From Bacteroidales bacterium (GTDB taxonomy: Bacteria > Bacteroidota > Bacteroidia > Bacteroidales > UBA932), in contig JAFUGJ010000036.1 in the NCBI GenBank assembly GCA_017469425.1, positions 1-64,000 on the forward strand: DNA of 64,000 nt. The letters run 5' to 3'. Positions 8,090-16,342 of this stretch are shown in pieces; the first letter of the stretch is position 1, and the number at the start of each line of letters is the position of its first letter. A program made the translations under genes and the position numbers. The notes below the pieces were generated by a model. The model ran no database searches and was not told the origin of the DNA. It worked only from the letters and a program-made list of their open reading frames with translations.

Positions 8090-8452
8090 TCAATTTCTGA
8101 GTTGAAGAATGGACCTGAATAATTTTCCAGGCGGTGAAGCATTAAAAGGGTGCGGCAATTCAAGCTGCAAGGATGCAGGCTTAGCGAGCGGAGCAAGGGT
8201 CGCTGCCACTACCGTCGGGAAAAGCTGGATGGCCTGAAAGCCTGTATCTGCGGATGAATAGTCAGACACTTTAAGAAGAAAATGCTGCATGCATTCAGAT
8301 TCGATGCCCTGGCAGCATGTTCCTGCGGATGCTTCGCGGGCCAAGGAATAACGCCCGGAATGAGTGCAGTAACTTACCGAAAAATCAATGGTTTGGGGAA
8401 TCAGCAGATTCACCAAACCAAGCAAAGCGATTATTTTCAAGAAGTTTCGCAC
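8090..8452 (-). CDS. Small secreted cysteine protein, HYC_CC_PP-like
   Basis: A 120-residue protein with an N-terminal hydrophobic segment (about 5-20), then SVSYCTH, GTCC and a late SPPGKLF motif. This order (Tyr-Cys, paired Cys, Pro-Pro) matches the HYC_CC_PP family of Bacteroidota, usually encoded next to metal-related TonB receptors; such a receptor follows at 8034. The cysteines and histidines could bind metal. The start is GTG at 8452, since no in-frame ATG precedes the hydrophobic segment. That GTG lies inside the 3' arm of a strong hairpin (8448-8499), which could limit translation. Family membership rests on motif order only. Confidence 0.6.
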   Translation of the reverse strand: MRNFLKIIALLGLVNLLIPQTIDFSVSYCTHSGRYSLAREASAGTCCQGIESECMQHFLLKVSDYSSADTGFQAIQLFPTVVAATLAPLAKPASLQLELPHPFNASPPGKLFRSILQLRN

Positions 8453-8499
8453 GGACGCATCCCTGCAAATAACATTCCAAAGGCAGGACCGTCCGTGCG
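8448..8499 (-). promoter_or_regulatory. Long hairpin covering the GTG start of the HYC_CC_PP-like gene
   Basis: Arms CGCACGGACG (8448-8457) and CGTCCGTGCG (8490-8499) pair perfectly over 10 bp. A second inner stem, CCTGC (8462-8466) / GCAGG (8483-8487), extends the fold. There is no T run, so it is not a classical terminator of hdeD. The start codon at 8452-8450 is sequestered in the stem. Confidence 0.6.
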
Positions 8500-8512
8500 G
8501 AAACAGAGAATA

Positions 8513-9082
8513 TTAGCGGATACTGTTTATTGTCTCCTTGAATTCCTTGACTCTTTTTTCGAAGCGGTTGATTCCTCCGAGGGTTACCAGGAAGGAGATA
8601 CCTTCGACGATGACACCGAAACCAACGAGGAGGCTGAGGCTCTTTCCGGCAACATCGAGATTGCGAAGGCCGAGGAATCCGAGAACCGCACCAAGCACAC
8701 CGAGGATGAGGATGCACCACCAGAATTTGAAATCTACCTGCTTGTAGTCAAATGCCTTGACAGCGATGATAACACCTTCTACAAGTACCCAGATGGCAAA
8801 AATGACAGGAAGCGAGATTGTGAGCAACAGTTTGTGGCTCAAGAAAATGCAGCCTACGATAATCTGGAAGATTGCAGAAAGGACGCGGGTTCCGCTGTTG
8901 GGGATGAAGCGCTGGGCATTGAGCACTGCAATGAGTTCTGCGATACCGGAAATGAGGGTAACGAGACCGAGAAGCCATGCCATGGAGAAAAGGGCGGCAC
9001 CGGGACGGGCAATGCAGAAAATGCCGAGGAGGATGAAGAGAACGCCGGATACGGCAATCAGGATTTTTGTTGAATTACGCAT
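8513..9082 (-). CDS. HdeD-family (DUF308) membrane protein
   Basis: A 189-residue integral membrane protein with about six hydrophobic helices arranged as repeated pairs (for example ILIAVSGVLFILLGIFCIA, SMAWLLGLVTLISGIAELIAV) and a short basic cytoplasmic tail. It belongs to the HdeD/DUF308 family, linked with acid stress in enterobacteria; its role in Bacteroidota is not established. It starts 12 bp after the AraC-type gene on the same strand, so the two probably form one unit and the regulator may control it. Confidence 0.85.
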   Translation of the reverse strand: MRNSTKILIAVSGVLFILLGIFCIARPGAALFSMAWLLGLVTLISGIAELIAVLNAQRFIPNSGTRVLSAIFQIIVGCIFLSHKLLLTISLPVIFAIWVLVEGVIIAVKAFDYKQVDFKFWWCILILGVLGAVLGFLGLRNLDVAGKSLSLLVGFGVIVEGISFLVTLGGINRFEKRVKEFKETINSIR

Positions 9083-9094
9083 GATAATATAAAA

Positions 9095-9991
9095 TTAATG
9101 TTGTTTCATGTACTCGCCGGGGGTGCAGCCTTCGGCCGCCTTGAAATATTTGCAGAAACTGGAAGCAGAGGAAAAGTTCATCAGGCTGCTGACTTCCTTG
9201 ACCGAATAATTTTTGCTTGCAAGAAGCCCCTTTGCTTCAGCCATGGTATATTCTTCGATGATTGAACCGGGAGGTCTGCCGGAAAGCTGCCGTATAAGTT
9301 TGGAATAATACTTGGGCGTAAGATTGGCGAGATTGCTGTAAAAAGATACTTCCCTGTGTTCGTGACAATGCTGCCTTACATTGTCGAGGAACGACGCCAG
9401 CAGCGAACGGTTCACGGCTGAGGGATGCCTTGCCTCTGCATTGCTTTCTTCTGCACGGACGGCTATAAGAGTGGAGAGTATCCTGACATATCCGGCAATG
9501 ATGCCTTCTTTCGCACCTTCCGGGGCGAGTTGAAGAAGGTCCTTGGCCGAAAAATACAGCTTCTCCACGGCATGAAATTCCTTGGAGGTTAGTTCGAAAA
9601 GGAAAGGATGCTGCAATTCCAGCGCCCGGCGGAGGATTTTATTGGCGTCGTCGAGGTTGATATGGGGATTGAACTGACGGCTTTTCCCGGAAAAGAAAAA
9701 GAGACGGAAATCCTCGGATATCTCCACATCATCAATGGGCTGTCTTCCAAATATGACGATGGCGCTCTTCGGCCCTGCAGTAATGCGCCGGCCTCCGGAA
9801 ATAAGCGAAAAACTTCCCGACTTGCAGACTATGATGGAAAGCACATCAGGATAAATCGGAAAACGGTTCCGGCTTATCAGTTCACGGAAAACGGATGAAG
9901 CGTCCACCCCGGCGTTGTCCCAATGGTAATTATCCGCAAGGAGCGCAAAATGACCATAAGAGACATAATTGGTATCCGGATTTTCCATCAT
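9095..9991 (-). CDS. AraC-family transcriptional regulator
   Basis: A 298-residue regulator. The N-terminal two thirds form a cupin-like sensing region; the C-terminal 100 residues carry two helix-turn-helix units, ending with VKEVSSLMNFSSASSFCKYFK and the family signature GCTPGEYMK. The ligand is unknown. It lies directly upstream of the HdeD-like gene, its likely target. A consensus promoter (10020-10050) and a palindrome downstream of the -7 box (10004-10021) suggest autoregulation. Two adjacent ATG codons (9991 and 9988) could start translation. Confidence 0.88.
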   Translation of the reverse strand: MMENPDTNYVSYGHFALLADNYHWDNAGVDASSVFRELISRNRFPIYPDVLSIIVCKSGSFSLISGGRRITAGPKSAIVIFGRQPIDDVEISEDFRLFFFSGKSRQFNPHINLDDANKILRRALELQHPFLFELTSKEFHAVEKLYFSAKDLLQLAPEGAKEGIIAGYVRILSTLIAVRAEESNAEARHPSAVNRSLLASFLDNVRQHCHEHREVSFYSNLANLTPKYYSKLIRQLSGRPPGSIIEEYTMAEAKGLLASKNYSVKEVSSLMNFSSASSFCKYFKAAEGCTPGEYMKQH

Positions 9992-10003
9992 TCGAAAACA
10001 ATC

Positions 10004-10050
10004 TGTTGGTTAACACCAACAAATATATTCAATTATGAAAAATTGACAAT
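10004..10050 (-). promoter_or_regulatory. araC-type gene promoter with overlapping palindromic operator
   Basis: Minus strand: -33-like ATTG (10047-10050), 19 nt, then -7 TATATTTG (10020-10027). Immediately downstream lies a palindrome with 7-bp arms, TGTTGGT (10004-10010) and ACCAACA (10015-10021), which overlaps the -7 box and the expected transcription start. A protein bound there would block initiation. Confidence 0.6.
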
Positions 10051-10111
10051 AAATCCGTCGCCTTCATGATACCATCGGAACATTCATTCGCACCAATGGC
10101 ACAGGCAAGGT

Positions 10112-11305
10112 TTATTCTACATACAGGAGCAGACCTTTAAGATATTCCCCTTCAGGGTGATAGATGTTGACGGCATGGTCGGCAGGCTGTCCGAGACGGT
10201 CGAGGATTCGGACGCGACGCCCCGTGCTTGCGGCTGCGGAGAACACGGCCAGGGCAAAGGCTTCCTTATCCACTACCTGGGAGCATGAGAAAGTAAATAC
10301 AAGTCCTCCCGGAGCCACTTTTTCAATGGCCCGCGCATTCAGGCGCTGATATGCGCGAAGGGCGTTGCGAAGCGCACCCCGGTGCTTTGCGAATGCCGGA
10401 GGGTCAACTATCATAAGGTCATATTTCCCATCCTCAACCGCTGCAAGATGCTCGATTGCATCTGCGCAGAAGGAACTGTGCATGCCGTCCGCGAATCCAT
10501 TGAGGGCGATATTGCGGTCGACCATTGCCATGGCCTTGGCGGAACTGTCCACGCTGTCAACATGTTGCGCTCCCCCGCCCAGGGCATAGACCGAGAAGCC
10601 GCCGGTGTAGCAGAACAGGTTCAGCACATTCCGGCCTCCGGCATAACGCTCCACGAGCGCACGGTTTTCCCTCTGGTCGAGGAAGAAGCCGGTTTTCTGC
10701 CCTTCCGTCCAGTTCACCAGGAACTTATGGCCGTTTTCGAGCACGGTCTGCTCTCCCCCGTCGAATCCTTCTGCCTTGTACAGATACCCGTCCACAAGGT
10801 CGAGCCCGGCCTTGAAAGGAGCCGTGCCGCTGCTCTTGTCGTAAACCGCCTTCAGCGAACTTCCATACACCTTTTGCAGCGCGGCGCAGATTTCCTTCCT
10901 TGACCTGAACATGCCTGCGGAATGTGCCTGCATGACGCACACTCCGTCGTAATAGTCCACGATAAGCCCCGGGAGCCCGTCGCCCTCGCCATGAACGAGC
11001 CTGTAACAGTTGGTATCGGCAGATGAAGTCAAGCGCACGGACTTTCTCGAATTGAAGGCTGCCAGAAGCGCATCCTCCCAGAAAGTTTCCGAGAACGGGT
11101 CACCCCCGAAAGACAGGATGCGGACCGCAATGGAGCCAATCTGCCAGTGTCCGCTGGCAAGGTACTCTCCCTCAGCGGAATACACGGCAACGATATCCCC
11201 CTCTGCCGGAGAGCCGACAACCTGGGCTACCGCCCCTGAAAAGACCCAGGGATGGAAACGGCGGACCGATTCGTCACGCCCCTTTTTCAGATAGAGCTTT
11301 TTCAT
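10112..11305 (-). CDS. rlmI: 23S rRNA (cytosine-5-)-methyltransferase RlmI-like
   Basis: A 397-residue class I SAM-dependent methyltransferase of the RlmI family (m5C of 23S rRNA). N-terminal PUA domain (about 1-75, FHPWVFSGA), then an EEHEE-like domain and the Rossmann methyltransferase domain with NLFCYTGGFSVYAL (SAM binding), IVDPPAFAK and a Cys-containing FTFSCSQ motif. The ATG at 11305 is chosen because the family begins MKKLYLKKGRD; the longer frame to 11395 adds only basic residues encoded inside the exonuclease gene. The gene overlaps that exonuclease by 32 bp and is the last of a three-gene operon. Confidence 0.92.
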   Translation of the reverse strand: MKKLYLKKGRDESVRRFHPWVFSGAVAQVVGSPAEGDIVAVYSAEGEYLASGHWQIGSIAVRILSFGGDPFSETFWEDALLAAFNSRKSVRLTSSADTNCYRLVHGEGDGLPGLIVDYYDGVCVMQAHSAGMFRSRKEICAALQKVYGSSLKAVYDKSSGTAPFKAGLDLVDGYLYKAEGFDGGEQTVLENGHKFLVNWTEGQKTGFFLDQRENRALVERYAGGRNVLNLFCYTGGFSVYALGGGAQHVDSVDSSAKAMAMVDRNIALNGFADGMHSSFCADAIEHLAAVEDGKYDLMIVDPPAFAKHRGALRNALRAYQRLNARAIEKVAPGGLVFTFSCSQVVDKEAFALAVFSAAASTGRRVRILDRLGQPADHAVNIYHPEGEYLKGLLLYVE

Positions 11306-12035
11306 TTGAGTCTGTCTTCTTTCTCTTTCTGTGACGATGCCTCTTCTTTGCAGGAGCAGAAGGGCTTTCTTCCGCCTTCGGCTCTTTTGCAGCACGCATG
11401 GCAGAGGGCTGCTGTTCGGGAGGAAGCATCTGCTCCGGAGTCAGCGGATTCTTTTCGCTTTCCATCAGTTTAAGATACATCTCCCGGCAAATCCAGGCAT
11501 CCGTCGCCGCATACTTCTGCTGCGCCTCATTCAGGGTTTCGGCCTCCCAGTTGGAAAGCTGCTGGCTCTTGGAAACCCTGACTCCGAGGATGTTGGCGGC
11601 CATCTTCTTCACGCTCTTGTCGCGGATACCCCATTCCCACACGATTTTCTGCAAATCGACAAAACCCCTCGGCTCGAACTTCCGGCTGCGGGCAAGGCCC
11701 CTCACATCGTCGAAGCACGCGGCACCGACCTTTATTATATTGGGATTCGAAAGGATGGCGCATATCCTTCCCCTGAGCCCCAGTTTCTGGATACGGAACA
11801 GATATGCATGGTCCGGACCGGAAAGCTGCAGGAGGGCTACCCCGTTGTTGTGCTGGCCGGGAGCAAACACAGGTTTGGTTTCCGTATCAAAACCTATCAC
11901 GGCCTGCCTGCGCAAATATGCAATCGCCCTTGAAAACTCGATTCCGGGACGGCTGATAACATGTATATGCCCCGGGAACGCCGACAGTTCCAACTTCTCT
12001 ATCTCCTCCGGGGTAATGGTAATCTGAAACATCAA
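11274..12035 (-). CDS. 3'-5' exonuclease domain protein (RNase D-like)
   Basis: A 253-residue protein with a DEDD-type 3'-5' exonuclease domain (about 20-195): Exo I DTET (Asp51, Glu53), Exo II in KVGAACFDD, and Exo III YAATDAW. A charged, Lys/Arg-rich tail follows (about 205-253, KKRHRHRKRKK) and may bind RNA. The family trims tRNA or other RNA ends. It overlaps the preceding membrane protein gene by 4 bp (ATGA) and rlmI by 32 bp, so the operon links RNA processing with rRNA modification. No HRDC domain is seen, unlike true RNase D. Confidence 0.88.
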   Translation of the reverse strand: MMFQITITPEEIEKLELSAFPGHIHVISRPGIEFSRAIAYLRRQAVIGFDTETKPVFAPGQHNNGVALLQLSGPDHAYLFRIQKLGLRGRICAILSNPNIIKVGAACFDDVRGLARSRKFEPRGFVDLQKIVWEWGIRDKSVKKMAANILGVRVSKSQQLSNWEAETLNEAQQKYAATDAWICREMYLKLMESEKNPLTPEQMLPPEQQPSAMRAAKEPKAEESPSAPAKKRHRHRKRKKTDSNEKALSEKGA

Positions 12036-13174
12036 TTCTGGTTTGGAATATATCTCTCGTTGTACTGCAAAAGCATCAGCGAACTCTCGCTTCCCTCTTT
12101 TGGAATGACCATATAATTGAGCTGCACCGGCTGCGAAACCTTATGGGTGAAAAGGTTTTCCTCGCGCAGCATCGAATAGACCCTGTCGCAGACGAGGGAG
12201 CGGGCATCGATTATGCGGAAATCCCCGGAAAGCAGGTTGCCATAGGTCATGGACTCCGCATTCATAACCGAAGTAATGTGCTGCAGGGAATGCTGCAGGT
12301 CGCCGTAAAGCGTCCGGCCATCATCCAGGATGATAGCGTCCAGGGTTCTGTTCAGGCCGAGTTCCGTATATGCATCGAGCAACGACACCAGCGCATCGCC
12401 TTTGGCGGGAGCCACGAAGGGAATGCATAGTGCGGAATCCAGCCCGGCGGCCACGGCCCTCTGCGCAATCATGCTGCAATAGGCATGGGAATCGGCACCG
12501 AGGCTGTCGAGCAGCACTCCTACGGTAAGTTTCGTATGGGGCGCCTTGGAAGCGACTGCCTCGCCGCATGCCAGATGCAGGGGAGAAACCACGGGAACCT
12601 TGCATCCGAGTGCATGGAAGAGGGAATCCACATCATATTTCCCGAAACACGACATGTAAGGTGAAGCCAGCACCAGCATTTTGGGAAGGGGCTTCTTCCC
12701 CATGCCGCTCCGGTCGTATGGGCTCACATAGCACAGGGTATCAAGTGCCGCAAGGACGCTGCGGACCGTAAGTTCGCGAAGTTCAAGATCTTTACCGTTG
12801 GCACAAAGTGCATCCGCATCATTGAAACCCGACAGGGTGCAGATGCTCTCGCCCGCAAAATCCTTCAGTGCATCGGGAACGGCACGGCCGTCAACATTGT
12901 CGAATGAATCGCAGTCCATAAAAGCGGCGGCGAGTTTATCGCAGCGGCTCTTGCTTCCCAGCAGGAAAACCGCCTTGGAAGCGTCTTTGGCGTCATATCC
13001 CGAAACCAGACGGTGAGTCGGGTCGGAAGAATCGGCGATGATTGCCTCCACCAGACGGATGGGCGGCACGGCATCGGATACCTTTTTCTTCCGTCCGAAA
13101 ATGAAAAAGGCTGCCACGGCTGCCGCCAGAAGCAGGATAGTTATTATGGAAGATACCGTTATCTTTTTCTTCAT
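12032..13174 (-). CDS. Uncharacterised membrane-anchored protein
   Basis: A 380-residue protein not assigned to a family. One N-terminal transmembrane helix (about 8-28, IITILLLAAAVAAFFIF) is followed by a large, probably periplasmic domain with alternating alpha/beta segments and several cysteines (for example SICTLSGF, MSCFGKYD). The ATG at 13174 is preferred because a TATATTTG promoter box lies at 13195-13202, downstream of the longer in-frame start at 13207. The first gene of the operon with the exonuclease and rlmI; stop and next start overlap by 4 bp. Phrases such as LGCKVPVVSPLH recall periplasmic-binding or amidase-like folds, but no function can be stated. Confidence 0.75.
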   Translation of the reverse strand: MKKKITVSSIITILLLAAAVAAFFIFGRKKKVSDAVPPIRLVEAIIADSSDPTHRLVSGYDAKDASKAVFLLGSKSRCDKLAAAFMDCDSFDNVDGRAVPDALKDFAGESICTLSGFNDADALCANGKDLELRELTVRSVLAALDTLCYVSPYDRSGMGKKPLPKMLVLASPYMSCFGKYDVDSLFHALGCKVPVVSPLHLACGEAVASKAPHTKLTVGVLLDSLGADSHAYCSMIAQRAVAAGLDSALCIPFVAPAKGDALVSLLDAYTELGLNRTLDAIILDDGRTLYGDLQHSLQHITSVMNAESMTYGNLLSGDFRIIDARSLVCDRVYSMLREENLFTHKVSQPVQLNYMVIPKEGSESSLMLLQYNERYIPNQN

Positions 13175-13194
13175 CTCAATATGCTTATGAAACG

Positions 13195-13202
13195 CAAATA
13201 TA
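13195..13202 (-). promoter_or_regulatory. -7 promoter element for the membrane protein-exonuclease-rlmI operon
   Basis: TATATTTG on the minus strand, 20 nt before the ATG at 13174. It also rules out the longer start at 13207. Confidence 0.6.
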
Positions 13203-13216
13203 GTCAAAAAAATCTC

Positions 13217-13224
13217 TATATTTG
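13217..13224 (+). promoter_or_regulatory. -7 promoter element for the aminotransferase operon
   Basis: TATATTTG 19 nt before the ATG at 13244. It is divergent from, and only 14 bp away from, the minus-strand box at 13195-13202. Confidence 0.6.
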
Positions 13225-13243
13225 TAAGGTACTGTTTACAACT

Positions 13244-14440
13244 ATGCCCAATATCTCAAAATCCGCCGGGAGCATTCCCGCTTCTGCAATCAGGATGCTC
13301 ACTCCCTTTGCCGACCAGGCGAAGGCAGAAGGGGTGAAAGTGTATCACCTCAACATAGGCGCACCCGACATAGAATCTCCCGCGAGCGCGGTGAAGGCCG
13401 TGAAAGAATTCAGTTTCGGGCATCTTCCCTACTCTAATTCGGCGGGCTCTGCCGAACTCAGGCAAAAGATGCTCGAAAAGTACTATAATCCACTGGGAAT
13501 CAGCGGGCTGGACATTGACGACATTATCGTCACCACTGCCGGTAGCGAAGCCCTCAGCTTCATATTTCACGCGGCATTCGACCCGGGCGACGAACTGCTG
13601 GTGCTCGAACCCTATTACTGCAACTACAACACCCTTGCCCTCATGTGCGGCATCAAGGTCGTTGCCGTGCATACCGACATCCGCCACAATTTCGACCTGC
13701 CTTCCGCGGAAGAGCTCGAAGCGGCGATTTCGCCCCGCACCAAGGGCATCATCATCTGCAATCCGTCCAACCCCACGGGAAAGCTTCTGACGAAAAAGGA
13801 CCTGCTCGCCATAGCGGACATCTGCCGCCGGCACTCCATGTTCCTCATTTCCGACGAAGCCTACAGGGAATTCTGCTACACCGAAGAGCCCTATTTCTCC
13901 GCCCTTCAGATTCCCGGTTTATCCGAAAATGTCATAGTGGTGGACTCCGCATCCAAACGCTACAATCTCTGCGGGGCCAGGATAGGCTGCATAATCAGCC
14001 GCAACAAGGAGCTGATGGACCTTATGACGCGCTTCGCACAGGCCAGGCTCTGCCCTCCCGTTCTCGGGCAGCAGGCGCTCCTCGGCGCACTGGATGCCGA
14101 CGGGGAGTATTTCAGTGCGGTGCGGGAAGAGTACATCGCCAGGCGCAACTTCACCATCGAAGCCCTGAACAAGATTGAAGGGGTATTTTCCCCCATGCCC
14201 CAGGGTGCTTTCTATACCGTGGCGGAACTGCCGGTGCAGGATGCCACCGCATTCTGCAAATGGCTTCTCACCGACTACCGCTCCCCCGAAGGCGAAACGC
14301 TGATGATTACTCCCGCCGAATCGTTCTACGCCGCTCCCGGCATAGGCAGGAACCAGGTGCGCATCGCTTATGTGCTCGAGGTGCCTGCACTGCGCAGGGC
14401 AATGGCCATCCTGGAAAATGCATTGAAAAGTTATAAGTAA
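13244..14440 (+). CDS. Class I/II PLP-dependent aminotransferase (aspartate aminotransferase-like)
   Basis: A 398-residue fold-type I aminotransferase. The PLP lysine is Lys238 in DSASKRYNLCGARIG, and CNPSNPTGK holds the conserved Asn-Pro pair near the substrate carboxylate. The N-terminal LNIGAPDIESP and YSNSAGSAELR fit the aspartate/aromatic subgroup; the exact amino donor cannot be read from sequence. The ATG at 13244 follows the promoter box; longer frames to 13013 lie in the opposite gene. The C1 peptidase gene begins 6 bp later, giving an aminotransferase-peptidase-pssA operon, perhaps peptide use followed by amino acid catabolism. Confidence 0.9.
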   Translation: MPNISKSAGSIPASAIRMLTPFADQAKAEGVKVYHLNIGAPDIESPASAVKAVKEFSFGHLPYSNSAGSAELRQKMLEKYYNPLGISGLDIDDIIVTTAGSEALSFIFHAAFDPGDELLVLEPYYCNYNTLALMCGIKVVAVHTDIRHNFDLPSAEELEAAISPRTKGIIICNPSNPTGKLLTKKDLLAIADICRRHSMFLISDEAYREFCYTEEPYFSALQIPGLSENVIVVDSASKRYNLCGARIGCIISRNKELMDLMTRFAQARLCPPVLGQQALLGALDADGEYFSAVREEYIARRNFTIEALNKIEGVFSPMPQGAFYTVAELPVQDATAFCKWLLTDYRSPEGETLMITPAESFYAAPGIGRNQVRIAYVLEVPALRRAMAILENALKSYK

Positions 14441-14446
14441 AAAGAA

Positions 14447-15643
14447 ATGAAGAAGTTAATTATTGTTTCAGCCCTTTTGGCGCTTGCAGCAAGTGCCTTT
14501 GCACAGCAGCCCAAAATCAACTTTCCCGATTACAAGTTCAGCATCGATGTGCAGAACACCATCACTCCCGTGAAGAATCAGTTCCGCAGCGGAACCTGCT
14601 GGGCATTCTCCACAATCGGATTCATCGAGTCCGAAATCATCCGCATCAACAAAATCACCGACTCCACCGCATTCCCGGACCTTTCCGAGATGTTCATCGT
14701 CTATAAGTCGTACCTCGACAGGTGCGACAAGTTCGTGCGTCTCGACGGGAATCTCACCTTTGGTGCGGGCAGTGAAGCCGACGATGTGCTGGATGTCATC
14801 CGCGACTACGGCATCGTTCCCCAGGAAGCGTTCAGCGGCATGAATTACGGCACGAAACTCCCCGAGCAGAACGAACTCGACGCCGCCCTCAGCGCCTATA
14901 TCAAGGCCATTGCCAAAAAGCCCAACCGCAAGCTCACCACTGCCTGGAAGAACGGTGCCGAAGGGATTCTCAAGGCATATCTCGGCGAGATTCCCGAAGA
15001 ATTCACGGTAAACGGCGTGAAGTACACTCCCGAATCCTACCGTGACGCGCTCAAATTCAATCCCGACGACTATGTTTCCCTCACTTCCTTCACGCACCAT
15101 CCCTTCTACAGCGAATTCGCCATCGAAGTCTGCGACAACTGGCGCTGGGACAAAGCATGGAACATTCCCATCGACGAATTCATGGAAGTGCTCGACGCCG
15201 CAATCCGCAACGGCTACACCGCAGCATGGGGTGCCGATGTGAGCGACCCCGGCTTCAACCGCAACGGCCTGGGCCTGCTGATTGACACCGAGAAACTGAA
15301 CAAGAGCACATCCGGCTCCGACCAGGAGCACTGGGTTGGCAAGGAAGAAGGCAAACCCAAGCCCGTCGATGCTCCCGAGGAAATCGTTCCCGACCAGGAA
15401 TTCCGCCAGAAAGGATTCGATGCCAAGAGCATTACCGACGACCACGGGATGCAGATTTTCGGCATCGCACACGACCAGTTCGGCACCAAATACTATCTCG
15501 TAAAGAACTCCTGGGGCACCGACAGCAAATACAAGGGCATCTGGTATGTCAGCGAAAACTATGTCAAGGGCCAGACCCTCGACATCGTGCTCCACAAGGA
15601 CGCTCTTCCCAAGAACCTCAGGAAAAAACTCGGCATCAAGTAA
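14447..15643 (+). CDS. C1-family cysteine peptidase (bleomycin hydrolase / PepC type), exported
   Basis: A 398-residue papain-like peptidase with a signal peptide (about 1-19, cleavage near AFAQ). The triad is complete: Cys51 (SGTCWAFS), His333 (DDHGMQIFG) and Asn354 (VKNSWG). The order Cys-His-Asn with a long insert between Cys and His matches the C1B aminopeptidase C/bleomycin hydrolase group. The secretion signal points to a periplasmic or exported peptidase rather than the cytosolic form. It lies between an aminotransferase and pssA. Confidence 0.92.
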   Translation: MKKLIIVSALLALAASAFAQQPKINFPDYKFSIDVQNTITPVKNQFRSGTCWAFSTIGFIESEIIRINKITDSTAFPDLSEMFIVYKSYLDRCDKFVRLDGNLTFGAGSEADDVLDVIRDYGIVPQEAFSGMNYGTKLPEQNELDAALSAYIKAIAKKPNRKLTTAWKNGAEGILKAYLGEIPEEFTVNGVKYTPESYRDALKFNPDDYVSLTSFTHHPFYSEFAIEVCDNWRWDKAWNIPIDEFMEVLDAAIRNGYTAAWGADVSDPGFNRNGLGLLIDTEKLNKSTSGSDQEHWVGKEEGKPKPVDAPEEIVPDQEFRQKGFDAKSITDDHGMQIFGIAHDQFGTKYYLVKNSWGTDSKYKGIWYVSENYVKGQTLDIVLHKDALPKNLRKKLGIK

Positions 15644-15646
15644 ATA

Positions 15647-16342
15647 ATGTCATTTAAGAAACATATTCCTAATGCAATCACCTCGCTGAATCTTGTCTGC
15701 GGGGTGATTGGCATTATCCTGACTCTGCACTACCATAACCCTTGCCTGGCATTCATTTTCATGCTCGCCGCCGTAGTTTTCGATTTCTGCGACGGTCTTG
15801 CGGCAAGAATGTTGGGAGCATATTCCGAACTGGGAAAGGAACTTGACTCCCTTTCCGACCTCGTAAGTTTCGGAGTGCTGCCCTCGGTCATGATGTTTTA
15901 TTCCTGCAATGGGCATTTTCTTGCATGGGCATGCCTGCTTCTGGCGGCATTCAGCGCACTTCGCCTTGCAAAGTTCAATCTCGACGATCGTCAGCACGAA
16001 AGTTTCATCGGGCTTCCCACGCCTTCCGCAGCGCTGCTCTGCGGCTCGTTCTGCTCCATAATCAGTAAGCTATCAGTTCCATGCCCCGCCTGGCTCATAC
16101 TCGCGGTTGTCCTGGTTCTCTGCTACCTTCTGGTATGCGAACTTCCCATGTTTTCCTTCAAGTTCGGAAAGGGTATCGAGGCTGACACCATCACCCGGAT
16201 GAAGCGCCATGCCTTTCTCAGCATAAGCGCCATTATCGTCATAATTGTAGCAGTCCTGGCTCTGCCATGGGAGGCAATAATAACAGGCGTCCTCCTGGTG
16301 TATATCCTGGAGAACTCCCTTTGCGCTTTGTTTAGAGTCTAA
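15647..16342 (+). CDS. pssA: CDP-diacylglycerol-serine O-phosphatidyltransferase
   Basis: A 231-residue membrane enzyme that makes phosphatidylserine, the precursor of phosphatidylethanolamine. The CDP-alcohol phosphotransferase motif is exact: Asp46-x2-Asp49-Gly50-x2-Ala53-Arg54-x8-Gly63-x3-Asp67-x3-Asp71. Six to seven hydrophobic helices follow. It begins 3 bp after the C1 peptidase stop, so it is in that operon, and overlaps the convergent GH92 gene end by 4 bp. No psd gene is next to it. Confidence 0.93.
   Translation: MSFKKHIPNAITSLNLVCGVIGIILTLHYHNPCLAFIFMLAAVVFDFCDGLAARMLGAYSELGKELDSLSDLVSFGVLPSVMMFYSCNGHFLAWACLLLAAFSALRLAKFNLDDRQHESFIGLPTPSAALLCGSFCSIISKLSVPCPAWLILAVVLVLCYLLVCELPMFSFKFGKGIEADTITRMKRHAFLSISAIIVIIVAVLALPWEAIITGVLLVYILENSLCALFRV

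Noticed and set aside
13013..13243. N-terminal extension of the aminotransferase
   Set aside because: It runs through the opposite-strand gene and across the promoter boxes; the conserved family start is at 13244.
14468..15595. A 375-codon open frame opposite the C1 peptidase
   Set aside because: The plus strand shows an intact Cys-His-Asn triad and a signal peptide; the opposite frame is compositional.
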